Positions 12,130 through 23,929 of a stretch of DNA of 64,000 bases are shown piece after piece. Numbering within the stretch: the stretch's first letter is position 1; each line of letters starts with the position of its first letter. The notes below the pieces were generated by a model. It was given only the letters and a program-made list of their open reading frames with translations, was not told the origin of the DNA and did not search any database. The position numbers were made by a program, and so were the translations under genes. The stretch covers positions 150,274,997 through 150,338,996 of the forward strand of contig CM076854.1 of NCBI GenBank assembly GCA_039519185.1, read 5' to 3'. Source of the stretch: Astragalus membranaceus. Its lineage: Eukaryota > Streptophyta > Magnoliopsida > Fabales > Fabaceae.

Positions 12130-12416
12130 ATGGGTAGCCCTTCTTGGATATTTTTTGGAGTGTCTGAGAAAGAAAAACCTGATGAATACTTGTTTATAGG
12201 TGAGGATTAAGAGCTGTTTTTCGATTCTGTTATATTCTCCGCATTCCTCCTAATTTGTTGGCGTTATTTGGTTGATTTCATTTATTGATAACAATTGTTC
12301 TCTCATGTTGATTTGGTTGCAATTCTCTTCTTCTAAAAGGTGTCGTCTCGGTGGCATTAAGGCTGTTCATTGATGATCGCGCAAGACAGAACTCAACTTT
12401 AATTCTCTCCAAAGAG
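12130..12416 (+). other. Unidentified two-exon ORF starting MGSPSW (reference copy)
   Basis: Exon 1 (12130-12199) begins ATG and reads MGSPSWIFFGVSEKEKPDEY before a GTGAGG donor. Exon 2 (12340-12416) follows a CTTCTTCTAAAAG acceptor and continues in phase with VVSVALRLFIDDRAR to ILSKE and a GTGAAC donor. The joined frame is 49 codons with no stop. I do not recognise the family. Equivalent exons: units E 16667-16736 and 16877-16953, F 22077-22146 and 22287-22363, G 26595-26664 and 26805-26881; B has only exon 1; C lacks the ATG; H is frameshifted. It could be the start of a fourth captured gene or a chance frame. Confidence 0.45.
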
Positions 12417-12577
12417 GTGAACCGAATTCTTCTATTTTGTTACACTTCCTAAGGGATTTTTCTAAAATTTGTTACTCACCGTGCTTGAATTAAAATAACA
12501 GGCGCTTCTTCCACTTTAGTGAAAGAAAGTGGGAATGACACTGGCTAACATTTTCACTCTTTCCTCGCCTTCGAGAA

Positions 12578-12698
12578 ATGTCTTCTTCTGATGCTTCACC
12601 ATCTTTTGGCTCTCATCTCGGAGAAACCATCAAGAAGACTGTTGTTGACAAATCCAGTTGCGGTTTATTCAAAAAGCTGGTGCTCGTATTCTTCTGAG
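12578..12698 (+). pseudogene. Glutaredoxin (GRXS12-like) fragment, unit D
   Basis: Opens ATG with MSSSDASPSFGSHLGETIKK. After VVD the run AAATCC has one base too many, which moves NPVAVYSKSWCSYSSE into another frame before the GAG|GTAATT donor. The known family continues SYSSEVKSLF; that next exon is not in the unit. The upstream 76 bases (from 12502) may belong to the same exon but are not recognisable. Confidence 0.74.
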
Positions 12699-13133
12699 GT
12701 AATTCCATCCATCTTTCACGCCACCCTAACTAACCACATATGAATACTCTGGAAATTACGATATAAATAATTAATTTGTGTGACTGTGATGCTGGGAATG
12801 GGTTTGGATTTGGATAATTGTAGTAATTAATAGATCAAAATCAAAATTACTGACGTCATTTTTACAACAATGGTTTGTCGTAGAAATACAATAACATCAT
12901 TCATATTCTTATTAAGTGAACTATTATTGTTCTTTCTTGAATGGGAACAATCCTGTTGTGTGTTTTTTTAATGTATATGAGATTTACTTTACTGAACATT
13001 TTCTGCCCAGACTTGTTATTTTTGATATATATGAGATTGTGCTTTAACTTTTCCGCCGACATTATTTCAGTGAAACCCTGTTCTTGTTATGGGTATTATC
13101 GATTTGCTTGCAGCTTACCTTTTTGTTTTGCAG

Positions 13134-13911
13134 CTCTTAGGAAGGACTAGTGGATTTCAAGTAGGATCAACACATCGGCCATGTACCAAAGGGCTTTGGT
13201 TGTGGAGTACACCTTTAAAGAGAACTGCTCTTGATGAAACAGATTACAATCTCCTGCTATTAGTCATTGAAGGAATAGATGCTTATGATCAAATGGTTAG
13301 CATTTCAGTTTTCTAAGTGTCCATGTTGGAAGTCTGTTTCTAATAATTGCTATGCTTTTTTACGATGCATTTTATTTTTTATGAAACAGTGAACATTCAG
13401 CACCCAGACATTCTCACTAGCTGTCCTTTTGTCTAGCATTTTCATTTATAATCAGGTTTGCACAACCTATTGAGGCCTATATTTTCTTAGGCATAATTCA
13501 CTTTTATTCTTCCTTCTTGTCTGGATTTCTTACTAAAGTTGAAATGCTGATGTTTTTTCACTTGCCACAGATGGGCAGTATAGATGAGGCCGACCTTGGT
13601 TGTTTCTCTTGTCACTCAAATGACTAAGCACATTCGTGTCAGAGCATCTGGAGGAAAGACTTCTGCATCTGAAATAGGACAGTTTTCCCAGATTTTTGTT
13701 TTGCTCTTACGTGTAGGTTGCATGATATTGTAGTTTGATGGTGGTATCTTAGCATGATTTGACTGTTTAGTCTCATTCTTTGTTTTTTTGACAGGATTTC
13801 TATTTGACCTAACTGAAGATAACGGAAAAATAACACCCTGGGACTATCTTGAATCCTCTCCGAGGCCTGTCTGTTGAAGGAAGTGGAAGAGATATTGCTG
13901 CTAAAAATGAG
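13134..13911 (+). pseudogene. Guanylate-binding protein fragment, unit D
   Basis: Exons 13134-13295, 13390-13455, 13571 to about 13710, and 13795-13911. Exon 1 reads LLGRTSGFQVGS (Ser to Thr, unique to this copy). The intron before exon 4 ends TTTTTTTGACAG here, while other copies have GTTTGGCAG or GTTTGACAG. The shared lesions are unchanged. Confidence 0.87.
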
Positions 13912-13981
13912 GTATCTTTTCATTTCCTGTTTTAGTCATTCTATGAAGCAGTTGTTGTGGTATTCTTAATTGCGATTATAG

Positions 13982-15273
13982 AAACCCAATGTTGTTTGCT
14001 GATCTCAATTCTGAATGTTCCGGAGTAACAACAGACACTGATTGTTCGCCCTCTTTCAGGCCAATGATCACAACAGAACGTTGTGAAGAAAAAGAGTACT
14101 CTGTAGTTTGCGTGACTCGTGAGGTGCAAAGATCGGGCGAAACTCACTGTTTGGCATTTTTTGCACTTTTACTGATATGCAATATGTTGTTTTCCATGCC
14201 ACAATCTCATCAGATGCCCCCCTTATGCATCACAGGTACTTTATATTAGTTCTCATTTCTGCTTGTTAATTTATCAATTAAGCAGACAACTCCTATTGTT
14301 GGTTGATCTATTTAATTCAAATAACCAGTGTAAATGTACTTGTTTGTAATAAATATGTCTTCTTTTTAAAGAAATTTTTATGAGATAGAAAAGTTGAAAT
14401 TGCTAATGGAGAATTTGTGCATTCAAATGGCCTAAGGAAGGAATGGAATACTGTTTCGTAGACAAAAAAATATCTTAACCACAAAGATACATTTTTTCTC
14501 AATTTGGATTTCTACAAGTTTTGTTTATTGGACCCTTGTTTGTCTAGATTTGCATCAACTTGAGTGTTCCAAAATGTTTGAAGAAACTCACACTTTGATT
14601 AATTTTGGAAGTTAGAAATAGAAAGTCCTTATTGAGAAACTTGGACTAAGAATTTCATGATGAACTTGTTGGAGTACTTTATTAGGCACAAGGATGGATG
14701 CACGGTTGATACAGAAGGAGAGAAAGAAAGGGTCATCAAATACATTGAATCTGGTATTCAAAAAGAGTAGGTGAGGTAACTTCATATTTAAACTGATTTC
14801 TGTGTGAAATTCCTACTGTACTCTGTGAATGAACTTGCTTTTTTGTTTAGAAGTTTTCCAGTAACCTTAATTTTAGGTATCATAGTCATGACTTTTATGA
14901 ATTGTGTGAATTCTGAACACAGGGTGTGAGCTTTGAGTATGTGCAAGGTAATCAAGTGGGATTACTATCTGAAGTAACAAGGAGTCTGAGAGAGGATGGC
15001 CTAAGAGTTTGTAGGGCAGGCATTTCAACCGAATGGGAGCAAGCACCGAATGTCTTCATCGTGAGGGATGCAACATCAGGGAATCTAGTGGACATGAAGA
15101 CTATAGAAGCAATTCGTAAAGAAATAAGTAAGACAATGATGGTGGATGTTATGAGGGTACCAACCAATCCCATAGCACCACCAGAGACAAAAGCATGGGC
15201 TAAAACTAGCTTCTTCTTTGGTAACTTGTTGGAAAAGTTCTTGACTTTTTCATATCTTATTTTGAAAACATAG
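13982..15273 (+). pseudogene. ACR (ACT-repeat) 3' exons, unit D
   Basis: Exons 13982-14235, 14672-14775 and 14923-15273. The AG acceptor before exon 2 is lost (CTTGTTGGAG for CTTGTAGGAG), a change shared with units E and F. Exon 2 also has the one-base loss seen in C, leading to TAG. Exon 3 is open but carries several changes: YVQGNQVGL, REDGLRV, NVFIV and ETKAWAK. It is the most diverged exon 3 of the interior copies. Confidence 0.87.
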
Positions 15274-16598
15274 TTTCTCAAAAACCTTGTTCTAAGATAG
15301 TTTTTCAAGCTTTTTTAGTTTTGAAAATATCTCTTTTGAAAACCCTTGTCTAGACTAAGTTTTTGAAAATTAACTTTTGAAAACTGTTTATGCATATTCT
15401 TTCAAACTTGTTATAAAAACTTTTTTCATATCATATTTGGAGAACACAGTTTCTCAAAAGAAAACCCTTTATCTAGACTAGCTTTTTGAGAAATATTTTT
15501 TGAAACTTAATTTTGCATTCACTTTTGAACTTGTCTTGAAAACTTTTTTCATATCATATTTTGAAAATTTTGTTTCTCAAAAACCTTCTTCTAGGATCTT
15601 TTTTCAAACTTTTTTAACTTTGAAAACTCTTTGTCTAGACTAGCTTTTTGAGAAATAATTTTTGAAACTTATTTTTGCATGCACTTTTGAACTTGTCTTG
15701 AAAACATTTTTCATATCTAATTTCTAAAACATAGTTTCTCAAAAACCTTGTTCTAAGATATTTTTTCAAGTTTTTTATTTTAAAAAATTTTTCTTTTGAA
15801 AACCCTTTGTCTAGACTAGGTTATTGAGAAAAAATTTTTGAAAGCTATTTTTCTTACTCTCTCAAACTTGTCATAAAATCTTTTTTCATATCATATTTTG
15901 AATACATGGTTTTTCAAAAGAAAACTCTTTGTCTAGACTAGCTTTTTTTGAGAACTATTTTTTGAAACTTTTTTTTGCATACACTTTTGAACTTGTCTTC
16001 TAAACTTTTTTCATATTATATTTTGAAAACATAGTTTCTCAAAAACCTTCTTCTTAGATCTTTTTGAACTCTTTGTCTAGACTTTTTGAGAAATAATTTT
16101 TGAAACTTATTTTTGCATACAATTTTGAACTTAACTTGTCTTGAGAACTTCTTTCATATCAAATATTAAAAACATAGTTTCTTAAATACCTTGTTCGAAG
16201 ATCTTTTTGAAAACTTTTTTTAGTTTTGAAAATTTTTCTTTTAGAAAACCCTTTTTTTAGACTAGGTTATTGAGAAATAATTTTTGAAAACTATTTTTGC
16301 ATACTATTTCAAACTTGTCATAAAAACTTTTTTCATATTATATTTTGAAAACATTGTTTCTTAAAAGAAAACCTCTTGTCTAGACTATATTTTCGAGAAA
16401 TATTTTTGCATACACTTTTGAACTTGTCTTGAAAATCTTTTCATATTATATTTGGAAAACATAGCTTCTCAAGAGAAAACCCTTTAGCTAGACTAGCTTT
16501 TTGAGAAATATTTTTCGAAACTTATTTTTGCATACACTTTTAAATTTGTCTTGAAAACTTTTTGCATATCATATTTTAAAAACATAGTTTCTCAAATA
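15274..16598 (+). repeat. AT-rich minisatellite, unit D
   Basis: About 1.33 kb. It shares with unit E the variants GCATGCACTTTTGAAC and CTTTTTTTAGACTAGG, which supports D-E-F as a subfamily. Confidence 0.9.
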
Positions 16599-17114
16599 AA
16601 CCCAAATAGAAATACTAGAGCCTCCTTGTGTTTGAACATAACATATCAGAACACCTTACAATCAGAATGGGTAGCCCTTCTTGGATATTTTTTGGAGTGT
16701 CTGAGAAAGAAAAACCTGATGAATACTTGTTTATAGGTGAGGATTAAGAGCTGTTTTTCGATTCTGTTATATTCTCCTCATTCCTCCTAATTTGTTGGCG
16801 TTATTTGGTTGATTTCATTTATTGATAACAATTGTTCTCTCATGTTGATTTGGTTGCAATTCTCTTCTTCTAAAAGGTGTCGTCTCGGTGGCATTAAGAC
16901 TGTTCATTGATGATCGCGCAAGACAGAACTCAACTTTAATTCTCTCCAAAGAGGTGAACCGAATTCTTCTATTTTGTTACACTTCCAAAGGGATTTTTCT
17001 AAAATTTGTTACTCACCGTGCTTGAATTAAAATAACAGGCGCTTCTTCCACTTTAGTGAAAGAAAGCGGGAATGACACTGGCTAACATTTTCACTCTTTC
17101 CTCGCCTTCGAGAA

Positions 17115-17235
17115 ATGTCTTCTTCTGATGCTTCACCATCTTTTGGCTCTCATCTCGGAGAAACCATCAAGAAGACTGTTGTTGACAAATCCAGTTGCGG
17201 TATATTCAAAAAGCTGGTGCTCGTATTCTTCTGAG
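17115..17235 (+). pseudogene. Glutaredoxin (GRXS12-like) fragment, unit E
   Basis: Same frame break as unit D. GCGGTATAT (synonymous for VAVY) replaces GCGGTTTAT, a marker shared only with unit F. WCSYS is intact in its shifted frame. Confidence 0.73.
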
Positions 17236-17670
17236 GTAATTCCATCCATCTTTCACGCTACCCTAACTAACCACATATGAATACTCTGGAAATTACGATA
17301 TAAATAATTAATTTGTGTGACTGTGATGCTGGGAATGGGTTTGGATTTGGATAATTGTAATAATTAATGGATCAAAATCAAAATTACTGACGTCATTTTT
17401 ACAACAATGGTTTGTTGTAGAAATATAATAACATCATTCATATTCTTATTAAGTGAACTATTATTGTTCTTTTTTGAATGGGAACAATCCTGTTGTGTGT
17501 TTTTTTAATGTATATGAGATTTACTTTAATGAACATTTTCTGCCCAGACTTGTTATTTTTGATATATATGAGATTGTGCTTTAACTTTTCCGCCGACATT
17601 ATTTCAGTGAAACCCTGTTCTTGTTATGGGTATTATCGATTTGCTTGCAGCTTACCTTTTTGTTTTGCAG

Positions 17671-19319
17671 CTCTTAGGAAGGAGTAGTGGATTTCAAATA
17701 GGATCAACACATCGGCCATGTACCAAAGGCTATGAAGCCCGGATACGTGATACGATACGGGATACGACACGATACGGATACGGGGATACGGGAAAATTTT
17801 GAAAACCAAGATACGACACGGCTGGGATACTTTAATAAAAAATTAAATTAAAATTTAAATATATAAAAACATAAGAGAAAAAATAAAATAAAAAAAAACA
17901 AAGATGAAAAACTGAAATATTGCATTTTATAGATATGAAAAAAAAACCTGCCTAAATAGATAAAAAAATCAAACACAAAATATACGGATGAAAGGAAGAG
18001 GACAATCGACACACCTATGTATGAGTGACTAGTCATAAAAAGTAATGGTAGACAAGTAACTGAGACCACCTGAAATCGTATAATCTGAATAGTCAGTGGC
18101 AAAAATAGATGACTTTTTATAGACTAAGATATTCATATTAGTACGTAGTTGCTCAATAAAACATAATCATATTATTATTCAATATATGATCATCACATTG
18201 TAGAAATAAATACATGTGATCATATCAAGTTGAGATAGTTACATGTATTTATCTCACTCATATCACAATGTATTATTTCTTCTATTATTGTATTACGAAA
18301 AAACATATAATTTTGTCTTAGTTATTGAGGTATTAAAGTGTATCATATATGAGTGACAATCATGTGCTTAGTTTGTAAGAGGTATCGAAAAAGTATCTGA
18401 GAAGTATCCTTAGTTGGTAAGAAGTATCAAAGAAGTATCTGAAAAGTATCGAGTCAAATATTTTTTAAAAAGAATTAAAAAATTATTGGATACTCTTTGG
18501 GTACGTATCGGGAAGTATCGGGTGCGTATCGGTATCGGATACGTATCCGACACGGGTACGTCTCCATTTTTGAAGTATCGGGGCTTCATAGACCAAAGGG
18601 CTTTGGTTGTGGAGTACACCTTTAAAGAGAACTGCTCTTGATGAAACAGATTACAATCTCCTGCTATTAGTCATTGAAGGAATAGATGCTTATGATCAAA
18701 TGGTTAGCTTTTCAGTTTTCTAAGTGTCCATGTTGGAAGTCTGTTTCTAATAATTGCTATGCTTTCTTACGATGCATTTTATTTTTTATGAAACAGTGAA
18801 CATTCAGCACCCAGACATTCTCACTAGCTGTCCTTTTGTCTAGCATTTTCATTTATAATCAGTTTTGCACAACCTATTGAGGCCTATATTTTCTTAGGCA
18901 TAATTCACTTTTATTCTTCCTTCTTGTCTGGATTTCTTACTAAAATTGAAATGCTGATGTTTTTTCACTTGCCACAGATGGGCAGTATAGATGAGGCCGA
19001 CCTTGGTTGTTTCTCTTGTCACTCAAATGACTAAGCACATTCGTGTCAGAGCATCTGGAGGAAAGACTTCTGCATCTGAAATAGGACAGTTTTCCCAAAT
19101 TTTTGTTTTGCTCTTACGTGTAGGTTGCATGATATTGTAGTTTGATGGTGGTATCTTAGCATGATTTGACTGTTTAGTCTCATTCTTTGTTTTGTTTGAC
19201 AGGATTTCTATTTGACCTAACTGAAGATAACGGAAAAATAACACCCTGGGACTATCTTGAACCCTCTCCGAGGCCTGTCTGTTGAAGGAAGTGGAAGAGA
19301 TATTGCTGCTAAAGATGAG
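17671..19319 (+). pseudogene. Guanylate-binding protein fragment with transposon insertion, unit E
   Basis: Exon 1 is split: 17671-17729 and 18600-18702, with the hAT-like element between and ACCAAAGG duplicated. The other exons are 18797-18862, 18978 to about 19117, and 19203-19319. The donor of exon 2 is mutated (ATCAGTTTTGC for ATCAGGTTTGC), a further splice lesion absent from unit F. Confidence 0.87.
17730..18591 (+). mobile_element. Non-autonomous hAT-like element, 862 bp
   Basis: An 8-bp target duplication ACCAAAGG (17722-17729 and 18592-18599) flanks terminal inverted repeats: left CTATGAAGCCCGGATAC, right end reverse complement CTATGAAGCCCCGATAC. Both ends are packed with subterminal GATACG/CGTATC motifs, the kind of repeats hAT transposases bind. 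The interior is AT-rich with no transposase frame. An 8-bp duplication with short TIRs is the hAT hallmark. The orientation given is arbitrary. Confidence 0.88.
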
Positions 19320-19389
19320 GTATCTTTTCATTTCCTGTTTTAGTCATTCTATGAAGCAGTTGTTGTGGTATTCTTGATTGCGATTATAG

Positions 19390-20681
19390 AAACCCAATGT
19401 TGTTTGCTGATCTCAATTCTGAATGTTCCGGAGTAACAACAGACACTGATTGTTCGCCCTCTTTCAGGCCGATGATCACAACAGAACGTTGTGAAGAAAA
19501 AGAGTACTCTGTAGTTTGCGTGACTCGTGAGGTGCAAAGATCGGGCGAAACTCACTGTTTGGCATTTTTTGCACTCTTACTGATATGCAATATGTTGTTT
19601 TTTATGCCACAATCTCATCAGATGCCCCCCTTATGCATCACAGGTACTTTATATTAGTTCTCATTTCTGCTTGTTAATTTATCAATCAAGCAGACAACTC
19701 CTATTGTTGGTTGATCTATTTAATTCAAATAACCAGTGTAAATGTACTTGTTTGTAATAAATATGTCTGCTTTTTAATGAAATTTTTATGAGATAGAAAA
19801 GTTGAAATTGCTAATGGAGAATTTGTGCATTCAGATGGCCTAAGGAAGGAATGGAATACTGTTTCGTAGACAAAAAAATATCTTAACCACAAAGATACAT
19901 TTTTTCTCAGTTTGGATTTCTACGAGTTTTGTTTATTGGACCCTTGTTTGTCTAGATTTGCATCAACTTGATTGTTCCAAAATGTTTGAAGAAACTCACA
20001 CTTTGATTAATTTTGGAAGTTAGAAATAGAAAGTCCTTATTGAGAAACTTGGACTAAAAATTTGATGATGAACTTGTTGGAGTACTTTATTAGGCACAAG
20101 GATGGATGCACAGTTGATACAGAAGGAGAGAAAGAAAGGGTCATCAAATACATTGAATCTGGTATTCAAAAAGAGTTGGTGAGGTAACTTCATATTTAAA
20201 CTGATTTCTGTGTTAAATTCCTACTGTACTCTGTGAATGAACTTGCTTTTTTGTTTAGAAGTTTTCCAATAACCTTAATTTTAGGTATCATAGTCATGAC
20301 TTTTATGAATTGTGTGAATTCTGAACACAGGGTGTGAGCTTTGAGTATGTGCAAAGTAATAAAGTGGGATTACTATCTGAAGTAACAAGGAGTCTGAGAG
20401 AGGATGGCCTAACAGTTTGTAGGGCAGGCATTTCAACCGAATGGGAGCAAGCACCGAATGTCTTCTTCGTGAGGGATGCAACGTCAGGGAATCTAGTGGA
20501 CATGAAGACTATAGAAGCAATTCGTAAAGAAATAAGTAAGACAATGATGGTGGATGTTATGAGGGTACCAACCAATCCCATAGCACCACCAGAGACAAAA
20601 GGATGGGCTAAAACTAGCCTCTTCTTTGGTAACTTGTTGGAAAAGTTCTTGACTTTTTCATATCTTATTTTGAAAACATAG
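19390..20681 (+). pseudogene. ACR (ACT-repeat) 3' exons, unit E
   Basis: Exons 19390-19643, 20080-20183 and 20331-20681. The exon 2 acceptor is lost as in D and F. Its frameshifted end reads AAAAAGAGTTGG, so the TAG of units C and D is TTG here. Exon 3 is open for 115 codons with REDGLTV and TSLFFGN. Confidence 0.87.
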
Positions 20682-22008
20682 TTTCTCAAAAAGCTTGTTC
20701 TAAGATAGTTTTTCAAGCTTTTTTAGTTTTGAAAATTTCTCTTTTGAAAACCCTTTTGTCTAGACTAAGTTTTTGAAAATTAACTTTTGAAAACTGTTTA
20801 TGCATATTCTTTCAAACTTGTTATAAAAACTTTTTTCATATCATATTTGGAAAACACAATTTCTCAAAAGAAAACCCTTTATCTAGACTAGCTTTTTGAG
20901 AAATATTTTTTGAAACTTAATTTTGCATTCACTTTTGAACTTGTCTTGAAAACTTTTTTCATATCATATTTTGAAAATTTTGTTTCTCAAAAACCTTCTT
21001 CTAGGATCTTTTTTCAAACTTTTTTAACTTTGAAAACTCTTTGTCTAGACTAGCTTTTTGAGAAATAATTTTTGAAACTTATTTTTGCATGCACTTTTGA
21101 ACTTGTCTTGAAAACATTTTTCATATCTAATTTCTAAAACATAGTTTCTCAAAAACCTTGTTCTAAGATATTTTTTCAAGTTTTTTATTTTAAAAATTTT
21201 TTCTTTTGAAAACCCTTTGTCTAGACTAGGTTATTGAGAAATAATTTTTGAAAGCTATTTTTCTTACTCTCTCAAACTTGTCATAAAATCTTTTTTCATA
21301 TCATATTTTGAATACATGGTTTTTCAAAAGAAAACTCTTTGTCTAGACTAGCTTTTTTTGAGAACTATTTTTTGACACTTTTTTTTGCATACACTTTTGA
21401 ACTTGTCTTTTAAACTTTTTTCATATTATATTTTGAAAACATAGTTTCTCAAAAACCTTCTTCTTAGATCTTTTTGAACTCTTTTTCTAGACTTTTTGAG
21501 AAATAATTTTTGAAACTTATTTTTGCATACAATTTTGAACTTAACTTGTCTTGAGAACTTCTTTCATATCAAATATTAAAAGCATAGTTTCTTAAATACC
21601 TTGTTCGAAGATCTTTTTGAAAACTTTTTTTAGTTTTGAAAATTTTTCTTTTAGAAAACCCTTTTTTTAGACTAGGTTATTGAGAAATAATTTTTGAAAA
21701 CTATTTTTGCATACTATTTCAAACTTGTCATAAAAACTTTTTTCATATTATATTTTGAAAACATTGTTTCTTAAAAGAAAACCTCTTGTCTAGACTATAT
21801 TTTCGAGAAATATTTTTGCATACACTTTTGAACTTGTCTTGAAAATCTTTTCATATTATATTTGGAAAACATAGCTTCTCAAGAGAAAACCCTTTAGCTA
21901 GACTAGCTTTTTGAGAAATATTTTTCGAAACTTATTTTTGCATACACTTTTAAATTTGTCTTGAAAACTTTTTGCATATCATATTTTAAAAACATAGTTT
22001 CTCAAATA
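20682..22008 (+). repeat. AT-rich minisatellite, unit E
   Basis: About 1.33 kb. It matches the unit D array subunit for subunit, including the CCCTTTAGCTAGACTAGC variant near its 3' end. Confidence 0.9.
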
Positions 22009-22524
22009 AACCCAAATAGAAATACTAGAGCCTCCTTGTGTTTGAACATAACATATCAGAACACCTTACAATCAGAATGGGTAGCCCTTCTTGGATATTT
22101 TTTGGAGTGTCTGAGAAAGAAAAACCTGATGAATACTTGTTTATAGGTGAGGATTAAGAGCTGTTTTTCGATTCTGTTATATTCTCCTCATTCCTCCTAA
22201 TTTGTTGGCGTTATTTGGTTGATTTCATTTATTGATAACAATTGTTCTCTCATGTTGATTTGGTTGCAATTCTCTTCTTCTAAAAGGTGTCGTCTCGGTG
22301 GCATTAAGACTGTTCATTGATGATCGCGCAAGACAGAACTCAACTTTAATTCTCTCCAAAGAGGTGAACCGAATTCTTCTATTTTGTTACACTTCCAAAG
22401 GGATTTTTCTAAAATTTGTTACTCACCGTGCTTGAATTAAAATAACAGGCGCTTCTTCCACTTTAGTGAAAGAAAGTGGGAATGACACTGGCTAACATTT
22501 TCACTCTTTCCTCGCCTTCGAGAA

Positions 22525-22645
22525 ATGTCTTCTTCTGATGCTTCACCATCTTTTGGCTCTCATCTCGGAGAAACCATCAAGAAGACTGTTGTTGACAAAT
22601 CCAGTTGCGGTATATTCAAAAAGCTGGTGCTCGTATTCTTCTGAG
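22525..22645 (+). pseudogene. Glutaredoxin (GRXS12-like) fragment, unit F
   Basis: Identical by eye to the unit E fragment, including GCGGTATAT and the extra base after GTTGTTGAC. Confidence 0.73.
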
Positions 22646-23080
22646 GTAATTCCATCCATCTTTCACGCTACCCTAACTAACCACATATGAATACTCTGGA
22701 AATTACGATATAAATAATTAATTTGTGTGACTGTGATGCTGGGAATGGGTTTGGATTTGGATAATTGTAGTAATTAATAGATCAAAATCAAAATTACTGA
22801 CGTCATTTTTACAACAATGGTTTGTTGTAGAAATATAATAACCTCATTCATATTCTTATTAAGTGAACTATTATTGTTCTTTCTTGAATGGGAACAATCC
22901 TGTTGTGTGTTTTTTTAATGTATATGAGATTTACTTTAATGAACATTTTCTGCCCAGACTTGTTATTTTTGATATATATGAGATTGTGCTTTAACTTTTC
23001 CGCCGACATTATTTCAGTGAAACCCTGTTCTTGTTATGGGTATTATCGATTTGCTTGCAGCTTACCTTTTTGTTTTGCAG

Positions 23081-23859
23081 CTCTTAGGAAGGAGTAGTGG
23101 ATTTCAAGTAGGATCAACACATCGGCCATGTACCAACGGGCTTTGGTTGTGGAGTACACCTTTAAAGAGAACTGCTCTTGATGAAACAGATTACAGTCTC
23201 CTGCTATTAGTCATTGAAGGAATAGATGCTTATGATCAAATGGTTAGCTTTTCAGTTTTCTAAGTGTCCATGTTGGAAGTCTGTTTCTAATAATTGCTAT
23301 GCTTTCTTACGATGCATTTTATTTTTTATGAAACAGTGAACATTCAGCACCCAGACATTCTCACTAGCTGTCCTTTTGTCTAGCATTTTCATTTATAATC
23401 AGGTTTGCACAACCTATTGAGGCCTATATTTTCTTAGGCATAATTAATTTTTATTCTTCCTTCTTGTCTGGATTTCTTACTAAAATTGAAATGCTGATGT
23501 TTTTTCACTTGCCACAGATGGGCAGTATAGATGAGGCCGACCTTGGTTGTTTCTCTTGTCACTCAAATGACTAAGCACATTCGTGTCAGAGCATCTGGAG
23601 GAAAGACTTCTGCATCTGAAATAGGACAGTTTTCCCAAATTTTTGTTTTGCTCTTACGTGTAGGTTGCATGATATTGTAGTTTGATGGTGGTATCTTAGC
23701 ATGATTTGACTGTTTAGTCTCATTCTTTGTTTTGTTTGACAGGATTTCTATTTGACCTAACTGAAGATAACGGAAAAATAACACCCTGGGACTATCTTGA
23801 ACCCTCTCCGAGGCCTGTCTGTTGAAGGAAGTGGAAGAGATATTGCTGCTAAAGATGAG
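23081..23859 (+). pseudogene. Guanylate-binding protein fragment, unit F
   Basis: Exons 23081-23242, 23337-23402, 23518 to about 23657, and 23743-23859. Private changes in exon 1 are PCTNGLWL (Lys to Asn) and DYSLLLL (Asn to Ser). The exon 2 donor is intact, unlike unit E. Confidence 0.87.
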
Positions 23860-23929
23860 GTATCTTTTCATTTCCTGTTTTAGTCATTCTATGAAGCAGT
23901 TGTTGTGGTATTCTTGATTGCGATTATAG

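Larger units (their letters stand above)
12061..16598 (+). repeat. Array unit D (4.54 kb, most complete)
   Basis: Contains every landmark with no large deletion or insertion and can serve as the reference unit. The 428 bases between the glutaredoxin fragment and the first GBP exon, and the gap between the MGSPSW ORF and the glutaredoxin, hold intron-like sequence with no further recognisable exon. Confidence 0.93.
16599..22008 (+). repeat. Array unit E (4.54 kb plus hAT-like insertion)
   Basis: Full order, interrupted in the first GBP exon by the 862-bp element at 17730-18591. Apart from that it is nearly identical to unit F, sharing ACATATCAG upstream of the first ATG, AAAGATGAG at the GBP exon 4 end, TTTTTTATGCC in ACR exon 1 and GCACAGTTG in ACR exon 2. 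Confidence 0.93.
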
